64,000 nt of DNA, taken from CAYQNU01 sp964419055. GTDB taxonomy: Bacteria; Bacteroidota; Bacteroidia; Flavobacteriales_D; Parvicellaceae. This document shows positions 7,051 through 16,383 of the stretch, piece after piece (position 1 is the first letter of the stretch; each line of letters opens with the position of its first letter). The notes under the pieces were generated by a model. That model did not search any database. It was not told the origin of the DNA and saw only the letters and a list, made by a program, of their open reading frames with translations. The DNA lies in assembly GCA_964419055.1 (NCBI GenBank), contig CAYQNU010000001.1, positions 124,001 to 188,000 of the forward strand, read 5' to 3'. Position numbers and translations under genes: made by a program.

Positions 7051-10000
7051 ATGCTAATAAAAAAGCCCTACTTAAAAACGATTTGGATTCTGTTCATTTG
7101 TGCGCTATTTGTTCAAATGAAAGGGGTAATATATGCTCAAGATAAACTTATTTATAAAGGAAACATCAACGGAAAAAAAGAAGTCCTTGAAAAAAAAGAA
7201 CTTTACTTTACAACACAGAATTTAGGTTCTGTATCGTGGCAAAAAAACACTGAAAACACCAATATAAATCAACAGGTTTTGGAGGTAAATGCCTTGTTTT
7301 CTGCCAGTAAGAATGTGTTTTCTCATTCTACTCAAAAAATTACCCCTATTTATACCGAATTAGGTACCCCTAGCTTCTCAAAAAGGTTGCCTTTTAAAAT
7401 CCCTGACACACGGACCATAAGTTTTAAATATCTGAACACTTTAGGTGGCTTACCTTCCGATAATGTCATTTCGATGTGTGAAGATGATTACGGAAACATC
7501 TGGGTAGCCAGTGATGTGGGCATATTCAAAATTTCGGGATTTTATATTCACTACTATGATTACAAACAAAATTTTCCAGAATGTTCGCCCGAAAAAATTA
7601 TCAATTATGACGGTAAAATCTACATCGCCACATTTGGACAGGGATTGTTTGTATTGGACGGTTCTACATTAGAAATTTATAATCAAGACGCAGGTTTTTA
7701 CTCCAATCACCTCATCGGTTTTGACAAAGATTCTACAGGACTTTACATCAACTATTATGGCAACGGTTTAATACATCATAATAAGGATAAAACATTCACT
7801 GAAATTGCCTTTTCTGAAAACGAAAGTCAAGATTTGGTTGTAGAATCGATGAATACACCTTTAGGCAGACTTTTCATATCAGAGAAAGGAGTTTTAGGTT
7901 TGTTACACCCATCACTTAAACAATTTAAAACCCTTACCAGTGATGCTTTTTCGGTAACTATCAGAAGTAAAATGGCCGCCAATGAAAAAGAACTATACAT
8001 CAGTATTGAGAACAAAGGAATCATTCATTATTCAAATGGAATATTTAAACTCATACAAAGTCCAAGTATTGCTAAAATTAATCAACTCTTTTTGGCTAAA
8101 TCAGGAGCGTTATGGGCTTTTGGGCCCAAGGGACTCATTTCATTGCGGGGTGATCTAATCACCAAAGAATTCAGTACAGAAAGTTATTTTCAAAACCTTC
8201 AAGTATCAAGTATAATTCAAGACAAGTCTTCCAACTTATGGCTTTCCTCCTATAACAAAGGTATTGGAATTATTAGTCCCAGTAATTTTTCAATACAAGA
8301 GTTGCCCCAAGATGGCGTGGCCAATGTAAAAGCTATTTATCTCGATAAAAACAAAAACAAATTTGTAGAACATAAAAATGGAGGATTATTGCGAATAGAC
8401 TCCTTGGGCGTATATTCCTCCTTTTCAAACCCTGAATTAAAAAACATTACGTCCTTAACCGAATATCAAAACGCTCTGTATATTGCCACGCTGAGTGGAT
8501 TGTTTTATATCCAAAACAATGAATTATTCAAAATCGACATTCCGCAAGACAAAGGATTAAATACTCATCTCTATTTAACTGCCACACCAAAAGGACTGTA
8601 TATTAACAACTATAATTACGGACTGTTATTATTAACACCCAATAGATTATATAAATTTTCAAATTTTTCATCCCTCACCTACTCGTCCCATTACAGCAAA
8701 AATGGAATCCTGTGGGTAGGAAACGATACCAAAGGTTATTCTAAAATATTGAACGATTCTGTGGTCCATTATAATTCCGAAACCGGATTTATATCAAATA
8801 AAGTCTATTGTATTACCACTGATGAAAACAATTTCGTTTATGTAGGCACCCAAAAGGGACTTTACACCATTTGCAACGACTCCTTATATCGAATTCCTAT
8901 TGCTTTTCAATCATCCGAAAAAATTATCAATTGTAACTATAATGCTTCGAGCAAACAAATTTGGGTATCCAACGGTATCGAAATAGTTTCGGTTGGGGTT
9001 TCGGCTAAAAACTTAAACCTTAACATCACGCGGTATAATCGTAATGAAATCATAGCCGATGGGGTAATTCAAGCCAATACCTTGACCCATGATGAAAAAA
9101 ACTTATTGTTTGGTGTGGGTAATAAATTGGTTGAATACAAAGATTTTAAATTTGGATATCAAGAAAAAACCATCCCCATTGAACTCATCGAAATCAAAAC
9201 ACGAAATACTTCATTAGAAACCGATTATGTTGTTCAAAACACATCATCTTCACCATCTATTCTTACACTTGAAGCGGGTAATTACGACCTCAATTTTACT
9301 GTTGATATAAAACATTGGGGGAAAGAAGAAGGATTACTTTTTTATTATCGAATTATAGGTTGGTCGGGAAATTGGAAAGGACCCTTAACCGACAATACCA
9401 TAGCACTTAATAATTTACCTCCGGGCAGCTATACCCTTGAGGTTAAGGCTGAAAGTTCAGATAATGTAAAGATTGCACCACTTATTTACAAATTTAAAAT
9501 TGAGCAGTTCTTTTATCAAACTACCTGGTTTTTGTTGTTATGCGCTGGAATCGCGCTTTTAGTGGTTTACATGATCTTTAAAACCTATAGTAATTTTGAC
9601 TTTAGAATATTTGAATCTTATACATCGCTCAATGAGGTCCTAGTAAAATTGCGTTTGCTATCTATTTTCTCCATCATTCTCTTTCCGGCTACTGAGTTTT
9701 ATGTTTGCATTTATCTCAACCTATATCCTATCGATTGGGTGAATATTGGATTGATAGAAATTTTGTGCCTTCTAACGCTTCTGGCAACTTTCAGTAAAAA
9801 AATAAGTTACAATATGGGTTATTTCGTACTCATTTTTGGTTTTTCAATCATTTACTCTTTATATGCTCTTAAGGCTTTTAGATTTGGATTTGCTCCGAGT
9901 ATTGCTATTGAAATAGCAGTAATCATCCTTTTTGCTAAAATCGTATTTACTGAGCTTCGCAATTTTATCTATTTTAGTTTTTATGCCGTGGCACTTAATT

Positions 10001-12114
10001 TTTTATTGTATTACCTCATCGATACCAAAATTATTACCGCTGAATATTTTAATATTTACTTATCGGCTTCCATCCAATCCATAATCATAGTTTTTGTGAT
10101 GTATCTCATTGATTATAATTCAAAACGAAACATACTTTTTGCCAATAAAGTATTGGAAAGTACCGACTTATTTGTGTTGGTTTGTGATGAAAGAGGAAAA
10201 ATTATTTTTATCAATGATTATCTAAGACGTGTTACCAATAAATCAGATAATGAATTACTAGGCTTTGGATGGTGGAAATTCAGAAATTATAATGAAAATC
10301 AACTGTCAGATACCATTGTGAAAATAAATTCCATGATTAAACTTGGTCAATCTGAATCGTATGTAAACACCCTCGTCTTAGAAAATCAATCGCTCTTTAT
10401 TGAATGGAATGACTTTGTTTTGGATAACCAATATTTAATTGGAATAGGCAAAGACGTAACAAAAGAATATACCTTAAATCAGCAAAATGAACGTTTGTCA
10501 CTAGTAGCAAAATCTGTAACTAACGGTGTGGTTATAACCAATGCTCAAGGAATAATACAATGGGTTAATGAGAGTTTTGAAAGCTTATTCGACTCCAAAT
10601 TTGAAGAGGTTATTGGAGAGAGCATTACTCAATTATATTGTAAAGGTGAAGTAGCAAATGACACCTTTCAAGGTGATTTCAATAGTAATTCTAGTTTTGA
10701 GTTTAATTATAAATCTGATAGAGTTACTTCTCGTTGGTTATTAATAAATACAACCCCAATTTTTGATGAATACAAAAAGTTGATTAGCTATATTTCGATT
10801 GTTACTAATATTTCAACACGAAAAAAACTTGAGACTAAGCTTACCGAATATGCCGATGATTTAGAAATCAACAATCTACTAAAAGAGCAATTGATATATA
10901 GCGAAAGCTTTGAAGAAATTACTGCTGTTTCGTTATCTACAATTATTCAAAAAATACCTTCAATTAAAGTAGGGTCATTACTTTTATTAAATTCGGGAAA
11001 AACAGGTTTTAACACCTTTTATTTTCAGAATGGTATTGTTAAAAAAGTAACCTTTTCCATTAATGATATAAAAGGTTACGAAAACCTGGCAAAAAATCAA
11101 GTTTATCTTGAAAAAGATATCAGACTTTTGGATGACCGCCAAATGAGTTTATCCGATAAGTTGCGTTTTGAAGAAGATGGAATTATCTCGTTTATAGAAT
11201 TACCCATTAGCTACAATCAAGAATTTATAGGTGCATTAGGGTTGGAATTTGATACCGTTTTTCCATTGACAGAACGTCAGATCAATTTAATGCAAAACTT
11301 TGCAACCTTGTTATCGGTCGCCATATATAAAATTCAAATACAACAGGATTTATTGAATAAAAACAAAGATATTAATGATAGTTTGTTTTACGCAAAAAGT
11401 ATTCAAACATCTTATTTACCCCATAGTGACGAATTAAAGAATATATTCAAAGATTTTGTATTGTACTATAAACCAAAAGACATTGTAAGTGGGGATTTTT
11501 ATTGGATGGAAGATTATCTTGACTTTTCTATTATTGCAGTCGGGGATTGCACAGGTCATGGAGTTCCTGGCGCTTTCATCACTATGTTAGGGCATAACTT
11601 ATTGACACAAGTAACCCGTGAAATGACTCATTATTCGCCTTCTGCAATGATTACTTTTATCAATAATAATATTTATAACGCTTTAAATAAAAACAAAGAT
11701 ACCTACATAAAAGATGGAATGGAACTCGGTATTTGTGTATATCACAAAAGAGAAAACAAAATAACCTTTGCAGGAGCAGGTATTGACTTATTCTATTTTC
11801 AAAACAATGAGCTACAACAACTTATTTCACCTAGATATATGGTTGGTGACAAATTACAGCAAAATGAAATGACTGATCAATCGATCTTTTTAAACGGAAC
11901 AGAAAAATTCTATCTAAGTTCAGACGGATATCGCGACCAATTGGGTGGTGAACCTCGAAAACGATTTTCTAAAGCGAGATATGTTAAACTGTTATCAGAA
12001 ATAAAAAATTTACCTTCTTTTCAACAGTCTTTTATCTTGAATTTAAATCATCAAAACCATAAAGGAAATCATGATCAAACTGATGACATTTTGGTAATTG
12101 GTTTTGAATTATAA
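7051..12114 (+). CDS. Membrane sensor-phosphatase: propeller, Y_Y_Y, multi-TM, PAS-PAS-GAF, PP2C (SiaA-like)
   Basis: This 1687-residue protein has a signal peptide (about 1-30, ending IYAQ), a two-component-regulator propeller (about 130-660, with NIWVASDVG and VYVGTQKGLYTI repeats), a Y_Y_Y domain (about 741-820), a membrane helix (822-844), a cluster of about six further helices (864-1020), two PAS domains (about 1031-1145 and 1146-1270), a GAF-like domain (about 1270-1430) and a C-terminal SpoIIE/PP2C phosphatase (1441-1687). The phosphatase keeps the metal-binding motifs SGDFYW, VGDCTGHGVPGAF, SSDGYRDQ and TDDILV. It has no histidine kinase domain. With the SiaB- and SiaC-like genes downstream it looks like a SiaA equivalent with an unusual sensor; SiaA proteins normally have a simpler membrane sensor with HAMP. 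The signal is unknown. Confidence 0.85.
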   Translation: MLIKKPYLKTIWILFICALFVQMKGVIYAQDKLIYKGNINGKKEVLEKKELYFTTQNLGSVSWQKNTENTNINQQVLEVNALFSASKNVFSHSTQKITPIYTELGTPSFSKRLPFKIPDTRTISFKYLNTLGGLPSDNVISMCEDDYGNIWVASDVGIFKISGFYIHYYDYKQNFPECSPEKIINYDGKIYIATFGQGLFVLDGSTLEIYNQDAGFYSNHLIGFDKDSTGLYINYYGNGLIHHNKDKTFTEIAFSENESQDLVVESMNTPLGRLFISEKGVLGLLHPSLKQFKTLTSDAFSVTIRSKMAANEKELYISIENKGIIHYSNGIFKLIQSPSIAKINQLFLAKSGALWAFGPKGLISLRGDLITKEFSTESYFQNLQVSSIIQDKSSNLWLSSYNKGIGIISPSNFSIQELPQDGVANVKAIYLDKNKNKFVEHKNGGLLRIDSLGVYSSFSNPELKNITSLTEYQNALYIATLSGLFYIQNNELFKIDIPQDKGLNTHLYLTATPKGLYINNYNYGLLLLTPNRLYKFSNFSSLTYSSHYSKNGILWVGNDTKGYSKILNDSVVHYNSETGFISNKVYCITTDENNFVYVGTQKGLYTICNDSLYRIPIAFQSSEKIINCNYNASSKQIWVSNGIEIVSVGVSAKNLNLNITRYNRNEIIADGVIQANTLTHDEKNLLFGVGNKLVEYKDFKFGYQEKTIPIELIEIKTRNTSLETDYVVQNTSSSPSILTLEAGNYDLNFTVDIKHWGKEEGLLFYYRIIGWSGNWKGPLTDNTIALNNLPPGSYTLEVKAESSDNVKIAPLIYKFKIEQFFYQTTWFLLLCAGIALLVVYMIFKTYSNFDFRIFESYTSLNEVLVKLRLLSIFSIILFPATEFYVCIYLNLYPIDWVNIGLIEILCLLTLLATFSKKISYNMGYFVLIFGFSIIYSLYALKAFRFGFAPSIAIEIAVIILFAKIVFTELRNFIYFSFYAVALNFLLYYLIDTKIITAEYFNIYLSASIQSIIIVFVMYLIDYNSKRNILFANKVLESTDLFVLVCDERGKIIFINDYLRRVTNKSDNELLGFGWWKFRNYNENQLSDTIVKINSMIKLGQSESYVNTLVLENQSLFIEWNDFVLDNQYLIGIGKDVTKEYTLNQQNERLSLVAKSVTNGVVITNAQGIIQWVNESFESLFDSKFEEVIGESITQLYCKGEVANDTFQGDFNSNSSFEFNYKSDRVTSRWLLINTTPIFDEYKKLISYISIVTNISTRKKLETKLTEYADDLEINNLLKEQLIYSESFEEITAVSLSTIIQKIPSIKVGSLLLLNSGKTGFNTFYFQNGIVKKVTFSINDIKGYENLAKNQVYLEKDIRLLDDRQMSLSDKLRFEEDGIISFIELPISYNQEFIGALGLEFDTVFPLTERQINLMQNFATLLSVAIYKIQIQQDLLNKNKDINDSLFYAKSIQTSYLPHSDELKNIFKDFVLYYKPKDIVSGDFYWMEDYLDFSIIAVGDCTGHGVPGAFITMLGHNLLTQVTREMTHYSPSAMITFINNNIYNALNKNKDTYIKDGMELGICVYHKRENKITFAGAGIDLFYFQNNELQQLISPRYMVGDKLQQNEMTDQSIFLNGTEKFYLSSDGYRDQLGGEPRKRFSKARYVKLLSEIKNLPSFQQSFILNLNHQNHKGNHDQTDDILVIGFEL

Positions 12115-12232
12115 TACTAGTGATTCACATTGATAACATACACATTGGTCAATATTATGTAACTAAGTTTAAATTTTAGAGTCTAAATTGTAGTTGGGAT
12201 TTAACAGTCTTTAACATAACCTTATTTAATGG

Positions 12233-12790
12233 ATGGATATGAAAATGAATGATGAATTAGGTACGTTGCTTCAAAACGTAACTCAAAAAGAAATAAAGGA
12301 TTTTTTATTTGTAATGCATGGCACTTTCACGGGAGATATTGTCTCCAGTTCAATTGGTGTAATTGAAAAAAATGTAAAAGCAGCAGGCTACTCTCCACAA
12401 ATTGTAACCAAGGTAAAAATGATCAGTATTGAGATTATGCAAAACATAAAGAAGCATCAATATACTACAGAAGGCTATCTACCCTATTTTGTAATCAGTT
12501 CAAGTAATGATGGTATTGTTATGTATGCCGGCAATGTGGTGAGTAATGATGTCAAATTGATAATTGGAGAACGCTTAAATGTATATCAATCGATTGATCC
12601 AAAAGTAATCAAGGATTTTTATATCGAAAGTCTTAAAAACACTCAAATAAATGTTAAAAGTAATGCCAGTATAGGTCTCCTCGACATTGTTTATCGTTCC
12701 AATCAAAATATCAAATACGACTTTAAACCCATTCAAGATAATTTGTCCTTTTTTGGATTGGAAGTATATCTTAAAAATACTAAGAATTAA
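12233..12790 (+). CDS. SiaB-family protein kinase (DUF6272)
   Basis: The 185-residue protein matches the SiaB/DUF6272 layout: a leading helix with FLFVMHGTFTGDIVSS, then IEIMQNIKKHQY, which resembles the N-box of GHKL ATPases, and a C-terminal half with GLLDIVYRSNQ. SiaB phosphorylates SiaC on threonine. ATGs at 12233, 12239 and 12245 are all usable. The gene follows the PP2C sensor by 118 bases with no terminator and precedes the siaC-like gene by 37, so the three are probably co-transcribed. Confidence 0.8.
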   Translation: MDMKMNDELGTLLQNVTQKEIKDFLFVMHGTFTGDIVSSSIGVIEKNVKAAGYSPQIVTKVKMISIEIMQNIKKHQYTTEGYLPYFVISSSNDGIVMYAGNVVSNDVKLIIGERLNVYQSIDPKVIKDFYIESLKNTQINVKSNASIGLLDIVYRSNQNIKYDFKPIQDNLSFFGLEVYLKNTKN

Positions 12791-12827
12791 TGCGGACAAA
12801 ATCAATTTTTAGCAACGAAATAACTAT

Positions 12828-13193
12828 ATGATAAAATTTCCATCAACATACAATACTCCTGCAGTAATTATTGATAATAGCGCCAATAAAATGTCTATTG
12901 AGGGTATTTGTACACCTGAGAATCCACTTCTGTTTTTTAACCCTATATATCTACATTTCAAAGAACTTTTAGAGACAAAAAGAAAAACTTCCATTTCATT
13001 TGATTTCGAATACTTTAACACTGGCTCTTCTCGATGTATTTTGGATATGTGTAAAATAGCAAATGAGATGAATGCCATTGATAGAATTCATGTAGCTTGG
13101 AAGTATTCAAAAGATGATTTAGAAATGCGCGAATCAGGTGAGGTTATTTCATCAGTTTGTGGTTTCCCTTTTTCTTTTATTGAAAAAGATTAA
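12828..13193 (+). CDS. SiaC-family regulatory phosphoprotein (DUF1987)
   Basis: The 121-residue product has the SiaC pattern: NTPAVIIDNSANKMSIEG, PENPLLFFNPIYLHF, then FEYFNTGSSRCILD. Thr65 in YFNT aligns with the threonine phosphorylated by SiaB in characterised systems, and it is intact here. Last gene of the LytTR/PP2C/SiaB/SiaC group, it should be the target switched by the kinase and phosphatase; its downstream partner is not evident. Its stop overlaps by 4 bases the stop of the convergent threonine aldolase gene. Confidence 0.85.
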   Translation: MIKFPSTYNTPAVIIDNSANKMSIEGICTPENPLLFFNPIYLHFKELLETKRKTSISFDFEYFNTGSSRCILDMCKIANEMNAIDRIHVAWKYSKDDLEMRESGEVISSVCGFPFSFIEKD

Positions 13194-14206
13194 ACCATTT
13201 CTTCTAAGGTTTTTTTAACCCTAATTATTTGATCATCCGAAACATCTAAATGAGTAATTATTCTAATTTTTTGAGGGCCAATTGCTAAACAATAAATATT
13301 TTTTTCCTTCAATTTATTTGCAAATTCTTGACCTGAAATCTCAGAATTGATATGAAGCATTAAAATATTAGTTTCTGGTTTAATGACACTTTCGACATAT
13401 TTGTTTTTTAATGCACTTACAGCAAGATTTTTAGCGTTATCATGATCTATTCGTAATCGATTTACGTTATTGTCTAAAGCAAAAATACCTGCTGCTGCTA
13501 AATATCCTGCTTGACGCATTCCACCCCCCATAACTTTACGAATTCTTCTGGCTTTTTTTATAAAGGCAACATTGCCTAATAATACCGATCCCACAGGAGC
13601 CCCTAAACCTTTACTTAAACAAATAGAAATGCTGTCAAAAAGTTGTCCATATTCTAAGGGATTTTCATTCTTTGCAATTATAGCATTAAAAATGCGTGCC
13701 CCATCTAAATGAAATTTAAGTTGTTGTGATTTACAGACTTCTGCTATTTCAACCAAATCATTAAATTGATAACAATTGCCACCTCCTCTATTAGATGTGT
13801 TTTCAACAGAAACTAACGATGTATTAGCTAAATAATCTTCCTCAGCATTGATGTTTTTGAGTACATCATTAGCGGTAATTAACCCACTTTCTCCCTCAAT
13901 CAATCGTGCAGAAACACCAGCGTTATAGGCTATTCCTCCCCCCTCATAACAATAGATATGAGACTCTCTACTACAAATCAATTCATCACCCGGTTGGGTA
14001 TGTGCTTTTATCGCAATCTGATTAGTCATTGTTCCCGAAGGACAAAATAATCCAGCTTCCATCCCAAATAGTTGAGCTGCTTTATGTTCTAATTCATTTA
14101 CAGTTGGGTCCTCACCAAAAACATCATCCCCAACCTGAGCCTTAAACATAAAATCAATCATTTCAGGTGTAGGTTTGGTAAATGTATCGCTTCTTAAATC
14201 AATCAT
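13190..14206 (-). CDS. ltaE: Low-specificity L-threonine aldolase
   Basis: PLP enzyme cleaving threonine/allo-threonine to glycine and acetaldehyde. The 338-residue product starts MIDLRSDTFTKPTPEM, the classical family start, with DDVFGEDPTVNELE, HLDGARIFNA and the PLP-lysine segment SICLSKGLGAPVGS. I chose the ATG at 14206; an upstream extension would overlap trpS. It lies 14 bases downstream of trpS on the same strand and is probably co-transcribed with it. Confidence 0.92.
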   Translation of the reverse strand: MIDLRSDTFTKPTPEMIDFMFKAQVGDDVFGEDPTVNELEHKAAQLFGMEAGLFCPSGTMTNQIAIKAHTQPGDELICSRESHIYCYEGGGIAYNAGVSARLIEGESGLITANDVLKNINAEEDYLANTSLVSVENTSNRGGGNCYQFNDLVEIAEVCKSQQLKFHLDGARIFNAIIAKNENPLEYGQLFDSISICLSKGLGAPVGSVLLGNVAFIKKARRIRKVMGGGMRQAGYLAAAGIFALDNNVNRLRIDHDNAKNLAVSALKNKYVESVIKPETNILMLHINSEISGQEFANKLKEKNIYCLAIGPQKIRIITHLDVSDDQIIRVKKTLEEMV

Positions 14207-14220
14207 AATTTTACGTTTGT

Positions 14221-15201
14221 TTATCGGTTTCCAAAACCACATTTTTCGCGTACTCTCGACAAGGTGGCATTGGCAATATGAGCCGCTTTTTGAGCACCAT
14301 CCGCTAAAATGGCGTCCATTTCTGAAAGATTATTCATGTAATAATTAAACCGTTCTCGTTGGGGAGCAAAGGTTTCTATGATTTCTTCCAACAATGCTTT
14401 TTTTGCATGTCCCCAACCATATCCGCCTGCTTTTAGTTGCGAATACATTTCGGCTGTTTTCGCTTCATTAGCTATCAATTTAAATAATTGATATACCATA
14501 GAAGCATCTGCATCTTTTGGTTCCTCAAGAGGTGTAGCATCCGTTATGATATTTTTATTAATAACATTCTTAAGCTCTTTTTCATCGGCAAAAATATCAA
14601 TGTAATTATTTCGCGATTTACTCATTTTTTCACCATCCGTGCCCGGAATGAGCATAGTGTTTTCTTGAACTTTTGGTTGAGGTAGTACTAACACGTCACC
14701 CCATTGATGGTTGATTCGAGCCGCTACATCACGAGCCATTTCTAAATGCTGCAATTGATCTTTACCTACCGGAACATAATCAATGTCGTATAATAAAATA
14801 TCAGCTGCCATTAACATTGGGTAAGTAAATAATCCACTGTTTACATCCGACAAACGATCTGCTTTATCTTTAAACGAGTGAGCCAAAGTAAGTCGTTGAT
14901 AGGGATAAAAACAACTCAAATACCACGTCAATTCCGCACATTGAGGCACATCGCTCTGACGGTAAAAAACCGTTTTGGAAGTATCCAAACCAAAAGCCAG
15001 CCAAGTAGCAGCCACTTCATATGTATTCCGTTTAAGCTCTTCCCCATCTTTAATTTGGGTGAGGGAGTGCATGTCTGCAATAAATAAAAATGACTCATTT
15101 TCGGGTTGATTAGCCATTTCAATAGCAGGTTTGATTGCTCCTAAAATATTGCCTAAGTGGGGTCTTCCTGTACTTTGTATCCCTGTAAGAATTCTTGACA
15201 T
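14221..15201 (-). CDS. trpS: Tryptophan-tRNA ligase
   Basis: TrpRS charges tRNA-Trp. The 326-residue class I synthetase starts MSRILTGIQSTGRPHLGN, containing the HIGH-type motif (PHLGN), and has the KMSKS motif in GEKMSKSRNNY. The ATG at 15201 matches family starts and follows a promoter at 15236-15243; the reading frame is open further upstream but that stretch covers the promoter. First gene of a pair with ltaE, divergent from deoC. Confidence 0.95.
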   Translation of the reverse strand: MSRILTGIQSTGRPHLGNILGAIKPAIEMANQPENESFLFIADMHSLTQIKDGEELKRNTYEVAATWLAFGLDTSKTVFYRQSDVPQCAELTWYLSCFYPYQRLTLAHSFKDKADRLSDVNSGLFTYPMLMAADILLYDIDYVPVGKDQLQHLEMARDVAARINHQWGDVLVLPQPKVQENTMLIPGTDGEKMSKSRNNYIDIFADEKELKNVINKNIITDATPLEEPKDADASMVYQLFKLIANEAKTAEMYSQLKAGGYGWGHAKKALLEEIIETFAPQRERFNYYMNNLSEMDAILADGAQKAAHIANATLSRVREKCGFGNR

Positions 15202-15235
15202 AAATTCGTGTAAGTTAAATAGTTTTTTGACTGCA

Positions 15236-15265
15236 CAAAGATAGCGGTATTGACGGTACTTCAAA
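15236..15265 (-). promoter_or_regulatory. Promoter of trpS-ltaE
   Basis: Minus strand: TATCTTTG (15243-15236) is an exact -7 element, with TTTG (15265-15262) 18 bases upstream. The trpS ATG is 35 bases downstream. Confidence 0.5.
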
Positions 15266-15314
15266 AAAAACAGCAAAAGAAGTTTAGTTTTATCTAAATC
15301 AACAAAAAAATATG

Positions 15315-15322
15315 TAGTTTTG
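15315..15322 (+). promoter_or_regulatory. -7 element for deoC
   Basis: TAGTTTTG is an exact TAnnTTTG match, 18 bases before the deoC ATG. It is arranged back to back with the trpS promoter. Confidence 0.5.
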
Positions 15323-15339
15323 AAATATAATTTATCAAA

Positions 15340-16239
15340 ATGACACAAAAAGATTATACCCTTTCGCCAAGAGTTGATAAAGTAGGCGTAGAAGACCGAA
15401 TAGCGCGTGTAACTGCTCGCAGTATAAAAGACGGTTCAAAAATGCAAGGATTAAAAATGGTCCTTAACATGATTGATTTAACTACTTTGGAAGGAGCCGA
15501 CACCGAAGGAAAAGTAAGACAAATGTGTTATAAAGCAGCTCATTTGCATGATAGCATTCCTGATTTACCCACAACAGCTGCGGTTTGTGTATATCCCAAT
15601 TTTGTAAATTTAGCTGTAAATCAGTTAAAAGGAACAGGTGTTAAAGTAGCTTCTGTAGCTACCGCATTTCCATCTGGTCAATCTTCATTAGAAATAAAAT
15701 TGTTAGACACCAAAATAGCGGTTGACAATGGTGCTGACGAAGTGGATATGGTAATTAGCAGAGGTCGTTTTCATCAAGGAGAATACAATTTTGTATTTGA
15801 CGAAATTGCCGCTATCAAAGAAGCGTGTGGTTCTGCACGACTGAAAGTTATTTTGGAAACAGGTGAATTAGGTACGTATGATAAAGTGCGGAGAGCTTCG
15901 GATATTGCAATTGATGCTGGAGCCGATTTTATCAAAACTTCTACTGGGAAAATTCAACCTGCTGCAACGTTACCCGTAACATTGGTTATGCTCGAAGCCA
16001 TCAAAGATCATTATTATGCTACCGGAAAAATGGTTGGAATGAAACCTGCTGGAGGAATTTCCAACGCTAAGTTAGCTTTGCATTATTTAGTTTTGGTTAA
16101 AGAAACCCTAGGTGGAAAATGGTTGACAAACGAGTGGTTTAGATTTGGAGCAAGTTCATTAGCAAATGACGTATTGATGCAAATTGCCAAACAACAAACA
16201 GGTGTGTATCAATCGATGGATTATTTTTCGAAAGATTAA
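15340..16239 (+). CDS. deoC: Deoxyribose-phosphate aldolase
   Basis: DeoC splits 2-deoxyribose-5-phosphate to acetaldehyde and glyceraldehyde-3-phosphate in deoxynucleoside breakdown. The 299-residue protein belongs to the longer form of the family: it has EVDMVISRGRF, LKVILETGELG and the Schiff-base lysine segment DFIKTSTGKI, followed by GMKPAGGISNA. The start is fixed by the promoter 18 bases upstream. No other deo genes are adjacent, so it is probably a single-gene unit. Confidence 0.95.
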   Translation: MTQKDYTLSPRVDKVGVEDRIARVTARSIKDGSKMQGLKMVLNMIDLTTLEGADTEGKVRQMCYKAAHLHDSIPDLPTTAAVCVYPNFVNLAVNQLKGTGVKVASVATAFPSGQSSLEIKLLDTKIAVDNGADEVDMVISRGRFHQGEYNFVFDEIAAIKEACGSARLKVILETGELGTYDKVRRASDIAIDAGADFIKTSTGKIQPAATLPVTLVMLEAIKDHYYATGKMVGMKPAGGISNAKLALHYLVLVKETLGGKWLTNEWFRFGASSLANDVLMQIAKQQTGVYQSMDYFSKD

Positions 16240-16240
16240 G

Positions 16241-16260
16241 CACTTCGACTTCGCTCAGTG
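16241..16260. repeat. Short palindromic repeat fragment (REP-like)
   Basis: CACTTCGACTTCGCTCAGTG begins 1 base after the deoC stop. Its ends CACT/AGTG are complementary. The sequence resembles the small TCGACTTCGCTCA-type palindromes dispersed in flavobacterial genomes; that resemblance is from memory. Confidence 0.45.
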
Positions 16261-16332
16261 CGCAAAAAAGAAGCGTTACGAAAGACATAGGTACTTAACT
16301 TTAATCAAATTGTAATTCACAATGAGAAAACA

Positions 16333-16355
16333 GTGGTTGAGCCTGTCGAAACCAC
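16333..16355. repeat. Short palindromic repeat (REP-like hairpin)
   Basis: GTGGTT (16333-16338) and AACCAC (16350-16355) form a perfect 6-bp stem around GAGCCTGTCGA. With the element at 16241 it fills most of the 144-base gap between deoC and moaE. Confidence 0.45.
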
Positions 16356-16383
16356 ATCATGCTAGATAGACTAAAAAACTAAA

